Shown: positions 1 through 7,261, counted from the first letter of the stretch. The stretch: DNA of 17,235 bases from an uncultured Collinsella sp. (GCA_900764415.1 CAAFOA010000252.1:1-17235), one strand, 5' to 3'. The notes: generated from the sequence alone by a model not told the origin. Translations and numbers: made by a program.

Positions 1-216
1 GACGCGCGCGACACTGGTCTCGACGAGCCAGAGGATCCCGCGTGCGTGGTGCAGGTGCTGCGCTACGAGCCCGTGCCGGCGCCGGGATGCGCGGTCGACC
101 CGCTCACGGCCATCCTGTCCCTTCCCGCCGACGAGAGAGACGACCCGCGCGTCGCGGGCGAAATCGAGAACGTATTGACCCGAGTGCTTGGAGGCGATCA
201 TGAGGGGATTCGATAA
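1..216 (+). CDS. C-terminus of a protein upstream of an AbiEii-like nucleotidyltransferase (5'-truncated by window edge)
   Basis: Frame 1 is open from the first base to TAA at 214-216 and gives the last 71 residues of a protein. Codons are strongly GC-ending, as expected of a native high-GC gene. The tail contains VLRYEP, then DPLTAILSL, then a run of acidic residues and DDPRVAGEIENVL. It overlaps the next start codon (ATG 200) by 17 nt, so the two genes are translationally coupled. In AbiE-type type IV toxin-antitoxin pairs, a winged-helix AbiEi-like gene precedes the nucleotidyltransferase in this way. From position and the helical tail I infer this is the antitoxin-side partner, but no DNA-binding domain is visible in the part present. 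Confidence 0.6.
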   Translation, partial: DARDTGLDEPEDPACVVQVLRYEPVPAPGCAVDPLTAILSLPADERDDPRVAGEIENVLTRVLGGDHEGIR

Positions 217-948
217 GTTCAAGGAGCGCTTCGCGAGCCACGATGGCGAGTACGTCCTGATCGGCGGCGGCGCCTGCGACCTGCTGTTCGGCGAGGCCGG
301 GCAGGATTTCAGGGCCACCAAGGACCTCGACCTAGTCCTTTTGGTGGAGGCGCTGACACCCGAGTTCGGTCAGGTTTTCTGGGATTTCGTCAAGGAAGGC
401 GGGTACGAGAACAGACAAAAGAGCAGCGAAAAGCCGCAGTTCTACCGGTTCTCCAAGCCGGAGGACCCGGCCTTCCCCGCCATGCTGGAACTGTTCGCGC
501 GCACCGACGTCGGCCTGCGCGACGCGGACTCCGGCCTCATGCCGATTCATATCGACGACGAGGTGTCGAGCCTTTCGGCGATTCTGCTTGACGAAGAGTA
601 CTATCGGCTGCTCGTCGAAAACAGAACGTCGGCCAGCGGCGTCGCCGTCCTGTCGGTCGAGGGGCTGATCCCCTTCAAGGCCAAGGCGTGGCTCGACCTC
701 TCCGCCAGGCGGGCGGGCGGCCAGGCCGTCGACGAGAAGAGCGTGAAGAAGCACCGAAATGACGTTTGCCGCCTCGCCACGCTGCTCGCGGGCGGCGAGC
801 GCCCCTCCATGAGCGAGGGGTCCGCGCCGACATGCGGCACTTCCTAGAGGCCTACGAGTCGGACCCCGTCGACCCCAAGGCACTCAAGATCAAGGGCGTC
901 GGGGCGCAGCAGGTCGTCGAGGTGCTCAAGAGCGTCTACCTGCGGTAG
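200..948 (+). pseudogene. AbiEii-like nucleotidyltransferase, single frameshift near the 3' end
   Basis: The start is ATG 200, because GGAGG at 190-194 lies at correct spacing; a TTG at 188 is also in frame but overlaps that site. The N-terminal half has the nucleotidyltransferase signature: IGGGACDLLF, then FRATKDLDLVL (Gly-Gly pair followed by D-x-D). Further on are IHIDDEVSSLSAILLDEEYY and LIPFKAKAWLDL, both typical of this family. The frame stops at 845-847. The next frame down continues with the expected family ending (VRADMRHFLEAYES through VLKSVYLR) to TAG at 946-948. Restoring one G in the run at about 817-820 would join the parts into a protein of about 249 aa. In AbiE systems this protein is the toxin, a nucleotidyltransferase acting in phage-induced growth arrest. 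Either the gene is inactivated or the base call is wrong. Confidence 0.75.
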
Positions 949-1082
949 CATAGCTGTCCGATAGCGCTACCGTGCGGCAAAAACTCGTCTGAGCGGGGCT
1001 TGCATCTCCGTTCGTCCGGCAGCAAAGGGTCGCTCGCGAGACGATATGGTCCGATTACCGCGCGCAGCCACGCATTTGCCAC

Positions 1083-1280
1083 TCATTTGCCGCGCGTCAG
1101 CTCAGCTAGTAGCGCATTCCTAGACGCACCGACCCTTTGCACCCTGTCCATGGCAACGAGCTTGCCCATGATGCGCCTAACCTGCGACTGGCTCAAGGAG
1201 AGGACCTCGGAAAGCCAATCAGCTCCCCCTCAGGCATAATTCCTGAGCAAATCAAGTAGAGCACGCGGCTTTTTGCGACA
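1083..1280 (-). pseudogene. winged-helix DNA-binding domain relic
   Basis: Reading the minus strand from about 1280 to a TGA at 1083-1085 gives KKPRALLDLLRNYA, an in-frame TGA, then WLSEVLSLSQSQVRRIMGKL and VAMDRVQRVGASRNALL. Helix-turn-SQSQVRR-helix followed by a GxSRN wing is the pattern of C-terminal winged helices found in Fic-like, AAA_4/AlbA_2 and MarR-like proteins. There is no start codon, no ribosome-binding site, and an internal stop. It is therefore the leftover 3' end of a gene whose body is gone. The parent family cannot be named. Confidence 0.45.
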
Positions 1281-1318
1281 CTTTTAGACGTAATCGGGGT
1301 GTGGCAAGGGGTCAAATT

Positions 1319-1442
1319 CGGAAGTGCGGGGAAAATAGAAGAAATGCCGACCAGAACCCAGTTTTATGCTTCCGCGACCTGCTGTTTTGTTTCTATAAAT
1401 CGTGTTGTGCTCGAAGGTTTTCGATTTTTCCCCGCACTTCCG
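1319..1442. repeat. 17-bp perfect inverted repeat bounding a ~124-bp element (MITE-like)
   Basis: CGGAAGTGCGGGGAAAA at 1319-1335 is matched exactly by its reverse complement TTTTCCCCGCACTTCCG at 1426-1442, with 90 bp between. The interior has no convincing gene. The arms sit at the ends of a compact AT-richer block, as terminal inverted repeats of a miniature element would, but no clear target-site duplication is visible in the flanks. As RNA the arms could form a long G+C-rich stem, though the 90-nt loop makes a simple terminator unlikely. I do not recognise the arm sequence as belonging to a named IS. Confidence 0.6.
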
Positions 1443-1697
1443 TAATTACATCCCCGGATTGAGCGTGCAGACAACAATGACGGCTTCCACGATCCCCGGT
1501 CTTGATCGGTCTATCCCCGAAACGGTACTTGACCAGACCCCAAGGCATTACACGCATGAAAAAGGGCAACACTCTCTTGTTGAAAGCGTCGCCCTTAAAG
1601 CTCTCGAAAAGCTTTTATATGATGCTAAGTATGTTATACCAACTCAGAAACGATGCGCAGCACCGAGGAGCGCCATTCCCAGCAGAAACCCTATCGT
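1443..1697. other. no convincing gene; bulged hairpin at 1562-1596
   Basis: Short open frames exist on both strands but none has a good ribosome-binding site or a recognisable domain. One small structure is visible: AAGGGC at 1562-1567 pairs with GCCCTT at 1591-1596 around an inner CAACA/TGTTG pairing. No T-tract follows at once on either strand, so it is a weak terminator candidate for the protease gene that ends at 1698. Confidence 0.3.
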
Positions 1698-2585
1698 CTA
1701 AGACGACGGAGAGATTATCCAGCGAGCCCCGTTGCTACTCTCAATTGCCTTTGCAACGCTAGACCTTTGGAAAGTAATCATGAAGGCATGATGGAGCGTG
1801 AGAATCTTATCCTGGAGTTCATCATCGTCCTCCATCAATGCAATCTTCATCCCCTTATCGCATAAATCCGAGTGTGAGAAATGTCGGTTATGCATCGCGG
1901 ATGCCCTATGGTCGCAAAGCAGATTCAAAATATCTTCGACTTTTTCATCCGCCGCTGAATCACCAAGGAACATATTCGTCTTCAGCCATTGCCCGACAAT
2001 GCCTCGGGACATCTCAACGGCTTTCTGACAATCTCCAAGGAAAGTAGGATGATACTTTCCGATTATTTGACCCCAAAGGGCTGCACTTGAAGGGTTTTCT
2101 TCGACCTCTTGAACAGCTCTCTCGAACTCTTCAATTACGCCACCAGCAGCGACACCACCAAATTGCGGGTCAGTGGGGCCAAGTGAAGATTGGCGTCCCA
2201 TAATAATCTCTTTGCAGGAGCATGCAATCATTGTTCCCGCCGACATAGCTAGTTGAGGAACAATAGCAACAACATCGTTCCCAAAACAGTCGCGAATGTA
2301 CTTAACAATCGCTTCTGTAGCCGCCAAATCTCCACCTGGAGTATGAAGAACAAGGTCAAGGCCCTTGCTGCGATCAAGTTTATACATCGCATTCATTAGG
2401 CCGTTCATATCATCGTCAAGAATAGAAACACTCGAAGCGTCGCAACCTTGCAGCCAGCCAGAGTAATAGCAAATCACATTTCGACCACGAAACTCGCTTA
2501 AATCAGAAACCGCCTGAGCACGAAGCGAATCAAGCGGGGACTCTTCTGCCTGCAAACGAGTAAGGATATTGTTCCAGGAAGACAT
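1698..2585 (-). CDS. SDH-family (SppA/ClpP-fold) serine protease
   Basis: The protein has 295 aa, with no signal peptide and no clear membrane segment, so it is probably cytosolic. It carries the SDH (serine dehydrogenase proteinase, PF01972) hallmarks: VLHTPGGD at about 79-86 (oxyanion-type loop), PQLAMSAGTMIACS at about 110-123 with Ser115 as likely nucleophile, and SSLGPTDPQFGG at about 133-144. The C-terminal 90 residues hold His-rich stretches (MHNRHFSH) and are helical. The family is related to signal-peptide peptidase A and ClpP and makes oligomeric peptidases; in bacteria it often occurs in mobile or defence islands with unknown targets. Its ATG (2583-2585) overlaps the upstream TAA as TAATG, so expression is coupled to the 61-aa protein. 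The product class is secure; a defence role is inferred from context only. Confidence 0.85.
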   Translation of the reverse strand: MSSWNNILTRLQAEESPLDSLRAQAVSDLSEFRGRNVICYYSGWLQGCDASSVSILDDDMNGLMNAMYKLDRSKGLDLVLHTPGGDLAATEAIVKYIRDCFGNDVVAIVPQLAMSAGTMIACSCKEIIMGRQSSLGPTDPQFGGVAAGGVIEEFERAVQEVEENPSSAALWGQIIGKYHPTFLGDCQKAVEMSRGIVGQWLKTNMFLGDSAADEKVEDILNLLCDHRASAMHNRHFSHSDLCDKGMKIALMEDDDELQDKILTLHHAFMITFQRSSVAKAIESSNGARWIISPSS

Positions 2586-2770
2586 TACCGACCAGTCCCA
2601 GCAGAATATGTAAGCTTGGGCGTCTGATAAAGCGAGAAAATCTCGAATTCAGATTTACCAAAACTCGAACGTGAATTCACTTTATCGGGAGCACCGAACA
2701 CTTGAATGTACTTCGCCTGGAGAGCCCCTGCCCTATCCTCAGGAATGGGCGTACCTTTGAGTTGCTTCAT
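2585..2770 (-). CDS. 61-aa protein coupled to the SDH protease
   Basis: I chose ATG 2768-2770. An earlier in-frame ATG at 2780-2782 directly abuts the ribosome-binding site AAAGGAG (2783-2789), leaving no spacing. From the second ATG the spacing is 12 nt, a little long. The protein starts MKQLKGTPIPEDRAGALQAK, then YIQVFGAPDKVNSRSSFGKS, and ends with Gly-Thr-Gly-Arg. It has no transmembrane segment and matches no family I know. The TAATG overlap with the protease start suggests the two are made in fixed ratio, so an adaptor, inhibitor or substrate-recruiting partner is a reasonable guess, but only a guess. Confidence 0.6.
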   Translation of the reverse strand: MKQLKGTPIPEDRAGALQAKYIQVFGAPDKVNSRSSFGKSEFEIFSLYQTPKLTYSAGTGR

Positions 2771-2782
2771 AGCTATGACCAT

Positions 2783-2806
2783 CTCCTTTCATATCCCTAG
2801 AGTATA
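2783..2806 (-). promoter_or_regulatory. ribosome-binding site and possible -10 for the SDH pair
   Basis: On the minus strand AAAGGAG (2783-2789) precedes the 61-aa gene. TATACT (2801-2806) upstream resembles a sigma-70 -10 box. No good -35 lies 16-18 bp further upstream. The transcription start would then fall within about 10 nt of the ribosome-binding site, giving a very short leader. Confidence 0.3.
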
Positions 2807-2936
2807 CGGGCGTCAGGCCTCACTTCGTCTGCAATTCGATAAACGGACAAACTATCCAGGGCCAATGTCTGCTCCGGTACCCAGACGCAACACCGGAGGT
2901 AATCTAATAGACAAAATCCGATTGGAATCAGAAACC

Positions 2937-3155
2937 TCAAAAAGCAGCCGAGTCCAGCACATAGTCCCTCGGAAGTAGCTCTGGGGGATTTGGCAGATTA
3001 TCAATCGTGTAATCCTGCATAGCGGTTGTTGCTGCTGTTCGTTTGTAGTCATCAAAAGACTCGGTATTCTGTACCTCACCCGGAAACGCCTTGGTGAAAT
3101 CCGCGGAAGCGGGTAAGATAGATGTCAATGGACCCGGGATGACCGCTGCTTGCAT
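2937..3155 (-). pseudogene. possible gene fragment, unknown
   Basis: A 72-codon minus-strand frame has gene-like amino acid content (FTKAFPGEVQNTESFDDYKR, then NLPNPPELLPRDYVLDSAAF). Its only ATG (3153-3155) sits inside a hairpin and lacks a ribosome-binding site; a TAA lies in frame 12-14 nt upstream of it. It may be the 3' fragment of a lost gene. No domain was recognised. The rest of 2835-3130 holds nothing I can support. Confidence 0.25.
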
Positions 3156-3166
3156 GTCACCGGGTC
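3131..3166. other. hairpin just upstream of a good ribosome-binding site
   Basis: GACCCGG (3131-3137) pairs with CCGGGTC (3160-3166), with an inner TGAC/GTCA stem (3140-3143 and 3156-3159). It is followed by an AT run and then GGAGGAG about 14 nt later. There is no T-tract on the plus strand. It may be a leader hairpin or old terminator of a decayed gene. Confidence 0.35.
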
Positions 3167-3188
3167 TAAAATTTTATCTGGAGGAGCC

Positions 3189-3515
3189 ATGATCGGAGAG
3201 CCAAAGACGAACCCCCTCACCGCAGTTCACAACGAACGACACGGGCGCCACGAGGGCGTGGGCGGAGCGCCGACTCTCGCGCAGACGCCTTACGCCGCAC
3301 CTCTACGAGTGGAAGATATCGCTCGGGCAGGTGCTCATGAGGGACGTCTCCCCTTCGAGGTCGCGCTGCGCAACACCCACGACGGGGACGACCCCGACCA
3401 GGTGATCGCCTACCTGATGCTGAGGACTGCGCCGATGACGACACTATACGTGCTGCACGAACCGAAGGCCGCCTCGGAAATATCAACGCAAAACTCTTTC
3501 CGAAAGTGTAGGTGA
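3189..3515 (+). pseudogene. relic of an actinobacterial Abi-family protein, two frameshifts
   Basis: ATG 3189 has a strong GGAGGAG site, and its frame stays open to TGA 3513-3515. However, GC3 bias shows that the true coding frame changes. The first 12 codons fit the ATG frame. About 3226-3350 fits the next frame, reading WAERRLSRRRLTPHLYEWK and ISLGQVLMRDVS. From about 3350 the ATG frame resumes with PFEVALRNTHDGDDPDQVIA. The merged order (SRRRLTPHL, LYEW, VALRN) matches Abi/AbiD-F-like proteins of Actinobacteria, which read RRLxPYL, then LYEWN, then EVALRN. The usual ~15 residues between the first two motifs are missing. The last ~30 codons are AT-richer and unrelated. I infer an inactivated abortive-infection gene, cut off before the next gene. 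Confidence 0.45.
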
Positions 3516-4849
3516 GCGAAATGGCGACTCATGCATACGATGACCTTTATTCTTATCTAGCCGCATTCAAGAACAGCTCTCTTGCCGAAATAATTGCGTA
3601 CCTAGAAGAACTGGGGCAAAATAGGTTCGACGCCTTTATTGGGGGCCTTGCACCCCTTATCCCAATCGATAAAATCGAAAATCAATCCCTATTCAATTTT
3701 TCTGTTGACTCCACCCTTGAAGGAGGCAAATTCCCCTGCACTGACTATGCCTGTCGAGAGCAAAACATTTACCATTTGGCAAAGTTCTCAGCATTGTATG
3801 CAGATAAAACCCTGATTCATTGTCCTATAGATTCGGCATTCGAAATGGCGCACGATGATTATGTCTCAGTCGATGAACTTGCATTCGGGATCTATTTGAC
3901 CATGCGAGTCGAAGACATAGTCAAAGCTGGAATACTCGGATTTTCGAGCAATTACATTCCTCTTTGCGAAAATTGCCTAGCGCGACAAATCGAAAGAGAG
4001 TCAAAAGCAAAAGGATTGATATCGACTTATTGGGATGATCTCGTACGACAATTCTGCTCCTCTACCACGTGCACTTTAAAACGAGCACCGGATGGGAATC
4101 TGTATGTAGCGATTGAGGGAATGGATGCATATGGGTCCCATGAGGAGATAGATGTCGATTTCCTGGTAATCCCGTCTGAATACGAATCGCTCTATGCAAG
4201 CCACGGCGAAACGCGATTGGATAGAGACATGCTGGAGAACGGCGGCATCACAACTATCTTACTGCCATTGTTGAACGATAGCTTTCAAGCCCTCGTCAAT
4301 CCCTATTTTTCGAATAGCTCGTATTTAACCACTCGTCCTGCTCAGATTGAGTTCCTCGAGTCCGCAACTTCCACCCTTTATCCTCGAAAGGATCAGACCC
4401 TACCCATTCGCCGGTTATCTTGTCCCCTCCCCATTGCTGAAAATGCGACGTTACGTAGCATCCTTGATTGCCGCATTAGAAACGAAGAGTCGTTTCTTGT
4501 GTTTAGGGATACCTTGTCCAAAGGCCTGAGCGAAAGGCCCATCGACAGTTCAACATTAACTGACCTAAAGAACGACCTAATAGAGCCCGAGCTTCACAAG
4601 ATATCTTTGGTGATGAAAAACGAACGATCCCGATTAGTCACCTCCGCAGGCATTGAAGCCGCTATCGGAATTGCAAGCTTTACATTGGGGCAATACGGAG
4701 TCGCATCACCTTGTGATGTCATGACCATCCTCGGGGCTGCCGGCATAGGGGCCGTTGCATCTCAATCCGCAGATTTCTTGCGAGAAGCCAAGGCAAAAGA
4801 GAACCCCATGTATTTCCTCTGGAAGCTCAATAGAAACAACCGTCTGTAA
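3512..4849 (+). CDS. 445-aa protein of unknown function
   Basis: Two starts are possible. GTG 3512 overlaps the TGA of the relic upstream (GTGA). ATG 3521 has AGGTGAG at good spacing and is at least as likely (442 aa). The N-terminal ~120 residues are helical with acidic patches. A Cys pair, LCENC, lies at about 151-155, with further Cys at 76, 81, 104, 182 and 187, so a metal site is possible. The middle (~190-300) looks beta-rich. The C-terminus has a charged helix (~352-374), then two Gly/Ala-rich hydrophobic stretches (~379-396 and ~403-417) around SPCDV, then NPMYFLWKL. The two stretches could be a membrane hairpin. There is no catalytic motif I can name. Its base composition matches the acquired genes rather than the GC-rich edges. 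It stands alone, downstream of one Abi relic and beside another, so a single-gene defence function is possible but unproven. Confidence 0.8.
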   Translation: MSEMATHAYDDLYSYLAAFKNSSLAEIIAYLEELGQNRFDAFIGGLAPLIPIDKIENQSLFNFSVDSTLEGGKFPCTDYACREQNIYHLAKFSALYADKTLIHCPIDSAFEMAHDDYVSVDELAFGIYLTMRVEDIVKAGILGFSSNYIPLCENCLARQIERESKAKGLISTYWDDLVRQFCSSTTCTLKRAPDGNLYVAIEGMDAYGSHEEIDVDFLVIPSEYESLYASHGETRLDRDMLENGGITTILLPLLNDSFQALVNPYFSNSSYLTTRPAQIEFLESATSTLYPRKDQTLPIRRLSCPLPIAENATLRSILDCRIRNEESFLVFRDTLSKGLSERPIDSSTLTDLKNDLIEPELHKISLVMKNERSRLVTSAGIEAAIGIASFTLGQYGVASPCDVMTILGAAGIGAVASQSADFLREAKAKENPMYFLWKLNRNNRL

Positions 4850-5040
4850 CCTAATAAGAGAACTGACTGAAATATAGTCATCGAATTTTGCAGAGGACCA
4901 CGCCGGCCCTAGCGCCCGCACGTAATAGCGATCACGCCCAAAAACGCATACCAACATTGATATTGAATAATCGGGGCACAACGATAAACGCTGGACTCAT
5001 GAGGAGTTCCCCGCCTCAAACAGACAGTTCGTCTTACTCA
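4850..5040. other. gap between convergent genes; nothing recognised
   Basis: No gene-like frame or clear terminator for the plus-strand 445-aa gene is seen. Only weak G+C pairings are present around 4971-5010. Confidence 0.4.
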
Positions 5041-5081
5041 ATCAAAAGAAAACGGGGACACACCCAGTGGATGCGTCCCCG
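5041..5081 (-). terminator. rho-independent terminator of the Abi_2 gene
   Basis: CGGGGAC (5053-5059) pairs with GTCCCCG (5075-5081). On the minus strand the stem is followed by TTTTCTTTT (about 5043-5052), the classic intrinsic layout. A second small stem, AAGAAGG/CCTTCTT (5084-5103), lies between it and the Abi_2 stop at 5158. It fits only minus-strand transcription. Confidence 0.75.
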
Positions 5082-5157
5082 ATAAGAAGGTATCAACCTT
5101 CTTTGTATTGTGAGTGAGTATTATAGCTATAGTCTTGTTCCCAAAAGAGACTATTTT

Positions 5158-5577
5158 CTAATTCACAAACCAGCCATTAATCAGGCCGCTAATAAATGCG
5201 AAACCAGTTCTTATTTGGTCATTACGAAGATAGTAGCTCTCGTTGCGATACATTCTTTCAGCTAGCCTGCGCAGCTGTTTTCCTTTATTACTCCTTACCC
5301 CGGTTGAAGCCATAGTGCTGTGAAGGTACAACGTAGTCGCAATATGCTGTAGCCGATCGTTTGATAGCTCAGCCTTAACATTCACATCTTGGAGCTTAAG
5401 TCCTGTCACAGCATTTCTTACGTCATACTAAACGTTATACGACCGGAGCCTGAAATAATTATTGTTATGTTTTAAATAACTCAGAGCTTCTTGTTTGCTC
5501 ATCAAGTTGAACGCTACGCCCTTACGCTCCAAATGCTCAATCTGTTGTTCAGGAGTAAGCCATGGTTTATCGTGCAT
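5158..5577 (-). pseudogene. Abi_2 (AbiD/AbiF-type) abortive infection gene with central deletion
   Basis: From ATG 5575-5577 (G-rich site GGTGGGGGG just upstream) the frame reads MHDKPWLTPEQQIEHLERKG, then MSKQEALSYLKHNNNYFRLR and SYNV, then TAG at 5428-5430. That is the family's N-terminus: KPWLTxxxQIxxLxxKG, then YLxxxNYxRLxSY. In the same frame after the stop comes YDVRNAV, the core of the conserved RNA-binding RxxxxH-like region. It is followed by KAELSNDRLQHIATTLYLHS and a C-terminus ending FAFISGLINGWF, typical of Abi_2. About 190 central residues are missing, so the gene is about 139 codons instead of roughly 300-330. A deletion joined the two ends in frame and left a stop at the joint. 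Abi_2 proteins cause phage-triggered growth arrest; this copy should be inactive. Confidence 0.75.
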
Positions 5578-5651
5578 AACGCCCCCCACCGGTCATTCTT
5601 TATTAGTGAACAGAATATCAAGCAATTGACATTGAAAAGTTGTAAGGCGAA

Positions 5652-5664
5652 GCCCCGCAGGGGC
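5652..5664 (-). terminator. short GC hairpin after the reverse transcriptase gene
   Basis: GCCCC-TGC-GGGGC on the minus strand lies 32 nt past the reverse transcriptase stop. It is followed by a T-poor stretch and then ACTTTT, so it is a weak terminator. It could instead belong to a structured RNA. Confidence 0.3.
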
Positions 5665-5695
5665 AACGATTAAGGGCAACTACTAATTGGTTTAA

Positions 5696-7198
5696 TTAAT
5701 TGTCTATTTGTAGTCGAAATCGATCGGCGCTATAGCAGCAAAATGCCCGAGCACTCAAGCGTTTAATATTCCTGTAAATCTTGGCCTCATCAGGGGCAAT
5801 CGGATCATTTGGAAACGCCTTCTGGGCTCTCGCCACGTAGGAGAGAAAGTTCCCATAGCGAGAAAATGCAGAAGAGTCAGCATCACCCGAAGGGCATAAC
5901 TTTCTTCCCTTAATACCAAGCGGCGAATAATGTTGATACAGAGCGGAGACACGCTTTTTTGATGCGTGCCTTCCCTCCCCCTGATTAGAACGCGCAATCG
6001 CAGTGGCTGCCTCACGGAGACGCTTGTGGTACCTTCCAACCGTAGACTGTCGAAGTCTTACAACGCGCCCGTCAAAGTCAAATCCCAGGAAACTGATTTT
6101 CTGCGCCGGATGTGCACCGGAGTACGAAAGGACCTTACCCGCACGAACGCTTTCAAAATCAAGCTGAGCAACTCCGTCGCCATCAACCCAGAACACCTTG
6201 GTTTTCTCAGGTTGCAGTTTAACGGAATCGACATCGGCCATTAGATTGATGGCTTCTACAAGTGCATCAAAGCCAAACTTTGGAACGGCAATAATAAAGT
6301 CATCGCAATAACGAAGATACAAGCCGCCAACCCGTTCAACGGCAAGCCTGACTTTCATGTCGATATCGGCCATATAGATGTTAGCGAGCACTCCGCTTGC
6401 GGCAAGACCCTGAGGAATTCCCAGCCCAATACCCGTTCGCTTCCACGGTCTGGTGATGACCTTACTTTTGTTTGCAAGAAACTCAGACTTTGGCAAGATA
6501 ACGTCCAGCTTATTAAGTTCGCGAATAGACTTGAACCGAAGCTCGATAGCTGCATCGCTAATCATTTTCTCCCGAGTAGGATCGATTGCTGGCCATGGCA
6601 ATTCATGTCGAGCAGCCAAATCAGCAATAGGCCAGCACGAATAGCGGAGGATATTTTTAATGACTTGATAGTGATCGTCCGGTAAGCGTCCACTGGGAAA
6701 CAACGAACGCAACGACGTCATTAGATGAACATGATTTAAGTTGTCGAAGAAGCTCTCGAAATCACCCGTAAGCACAAAAGCCGAATCTTGCTCGCGTATA
6801 TAATCGAAGGCCTTTTTAGCTGAGGAAATATTGCTGGCAGCAGCTACGGCGCTGTCTGATGAAAGCGAGGAGCGGTACGCTACGGCGACCTCATTAAACT
6901 CTTCGACAATAGCCTTCGTGTTATATAAGTCCGACCAAAGATAAGAGTAGTACTGGAAGACGCGGTGATCGAAATGCGAGGCATAAGCGATATTGCGAAC
7001 CTTGCAGCTTCGCTTACCTCCACGATACCGAACAGTAATGATCTCGTTGGATATTAGAGGGTAGAACGCGTGATGGGAAACGTACTCTGAATCTATGATT
7101 TTGGTCTGAGCTTCGGCAAAAGAGACCCTATGATCAAAATGGGCATATGAGCTTTTGGAACCATATCGAGGAATACGAGTGATATCGAACTCGGCCAA
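5696..7198 (-). CDS. defence-associated reverse transcriptase (DRT/UG type)
   Basis: The protein has 500 aa. The start is a TTG (7196-7198), four bases after GGGGG; no later Met occurs until residue 160, so TTG is needed. Reverse transcriptase motifs are intact: motif A LTGDFESFFDNLNH (Asp146, Asp152), motif B GIGLGIPQGLAASGVLANIY (~256-275), and motif C YLRYCDDF with the YCDD box at 297-300. After the palm come SFLGFDF and a helical thumb. No endonuclease, maturase or integrase domain is present, and there is no group II intron RNA around it. The N-terminus (IPRYGSKSSYAHFDHRVSFA, then YASHFDHRVFQYYSY) resembles the unknown-group defence reverse transcriptases of ~500 aa. DRT4 and relatives are possible, but I cannot fix the class. 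Such enzymes stop phage growth by making cDNA, some on a companion ncRNA. Flanking Abi_2 relic and Gabija genes fit defence. Confidence 0.85.
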   Translation of the reverse strand: MAEFDITRIPRYGSKSSYAHFDHRVSFAEAQTKIIDSEYVSHHAFYPLISNEIITVRYRGGKRSCKVRNIAYASHFDHRVFQYYSYLWSDLYNTKAIVEEFNEVAVAYRSSLSSDSAVAAASNISSAKKAFDYIREQDSAFVLTGDFESFFDNLNHVHLMTSLRSLFPSGRLPDDHYQVIKNILRYSCWPIADLAARHELPWPAIDPTREKMISDAAIELRFKSIRELNKLDVILPKSEFLANKSKVITRPWKRTGIGLGIPQGLAASGVLANIYMADIDMKVRLAVERVGGLYLRYCDDFIIAVPKFGFDALVEAINLMADVDSVKLQPEKTKVFWVDGDGVAQLDFESVRAGKVLSYSGAHPAQKISFLGFDFDGRVVRLRQSTVGRYHKRLREAATAIARSNQGEGRHASKKRVSALYQHYSPLGIKGRKLCPSGDADSSAFSRYGNFLSYVARAQKAFPNDPIAPDEAKIYRNIKRLSARAFCCYSADRFRLQIDN

Positions 7199-7218
7199 AA
7201 TACCCCCAAATAAATCAA

Positions 7219-7261
7219 CCTGTCCGGATCAACAAGCGGCGGCTAACCCTCCCCAGACAGG
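7219..7261 (-). promoter_or_regulatory. hairpin in the reverse transcriptase leader
   Basis: CCTGTC (7219-7224) pairs with GACAGG (7256-7261) around a purine-rich loop containing GGGGAGGG on the minus strand. It lies 20 nt upstream of the TTG start, in the 160-bp gap to the divergent small gene. It may be part of the leader, or of a companion RNA such as some DRT systems use. No clear sigma-70 promoter is visible here. Confidence 0.25.

Noticed and set aside
332..883. 183-codon minus-strand open frame
   Set aside because: Shadow of the GC-rich AbiEii-like gene, Arg/Gly/Ala rich, with no ribosome-binding site.
3150..3188. Upstream ATG at 3150 as start of the 3189 frame
   Set aside because: It lies inside a hairpin without a ribosome-binding site, while ATG 3189 has GGAGGAG at good distance.
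5696..7198. Group II intron maturase
   Set aside because: No maturase X or HNH domain after the palm and thumb, and no domain V-like RNA hairpin nearby.
5158..7260. Retron (msr-msd RNA plus reverse transcriptase)
   Set aside because: No msr-msd-like paired inverted repeats adjoin the start of the reverse transcriptase gene, and the protein is longer than typical retron enzymes (about 300-400 aa) and has a DRT-like N-terminus.
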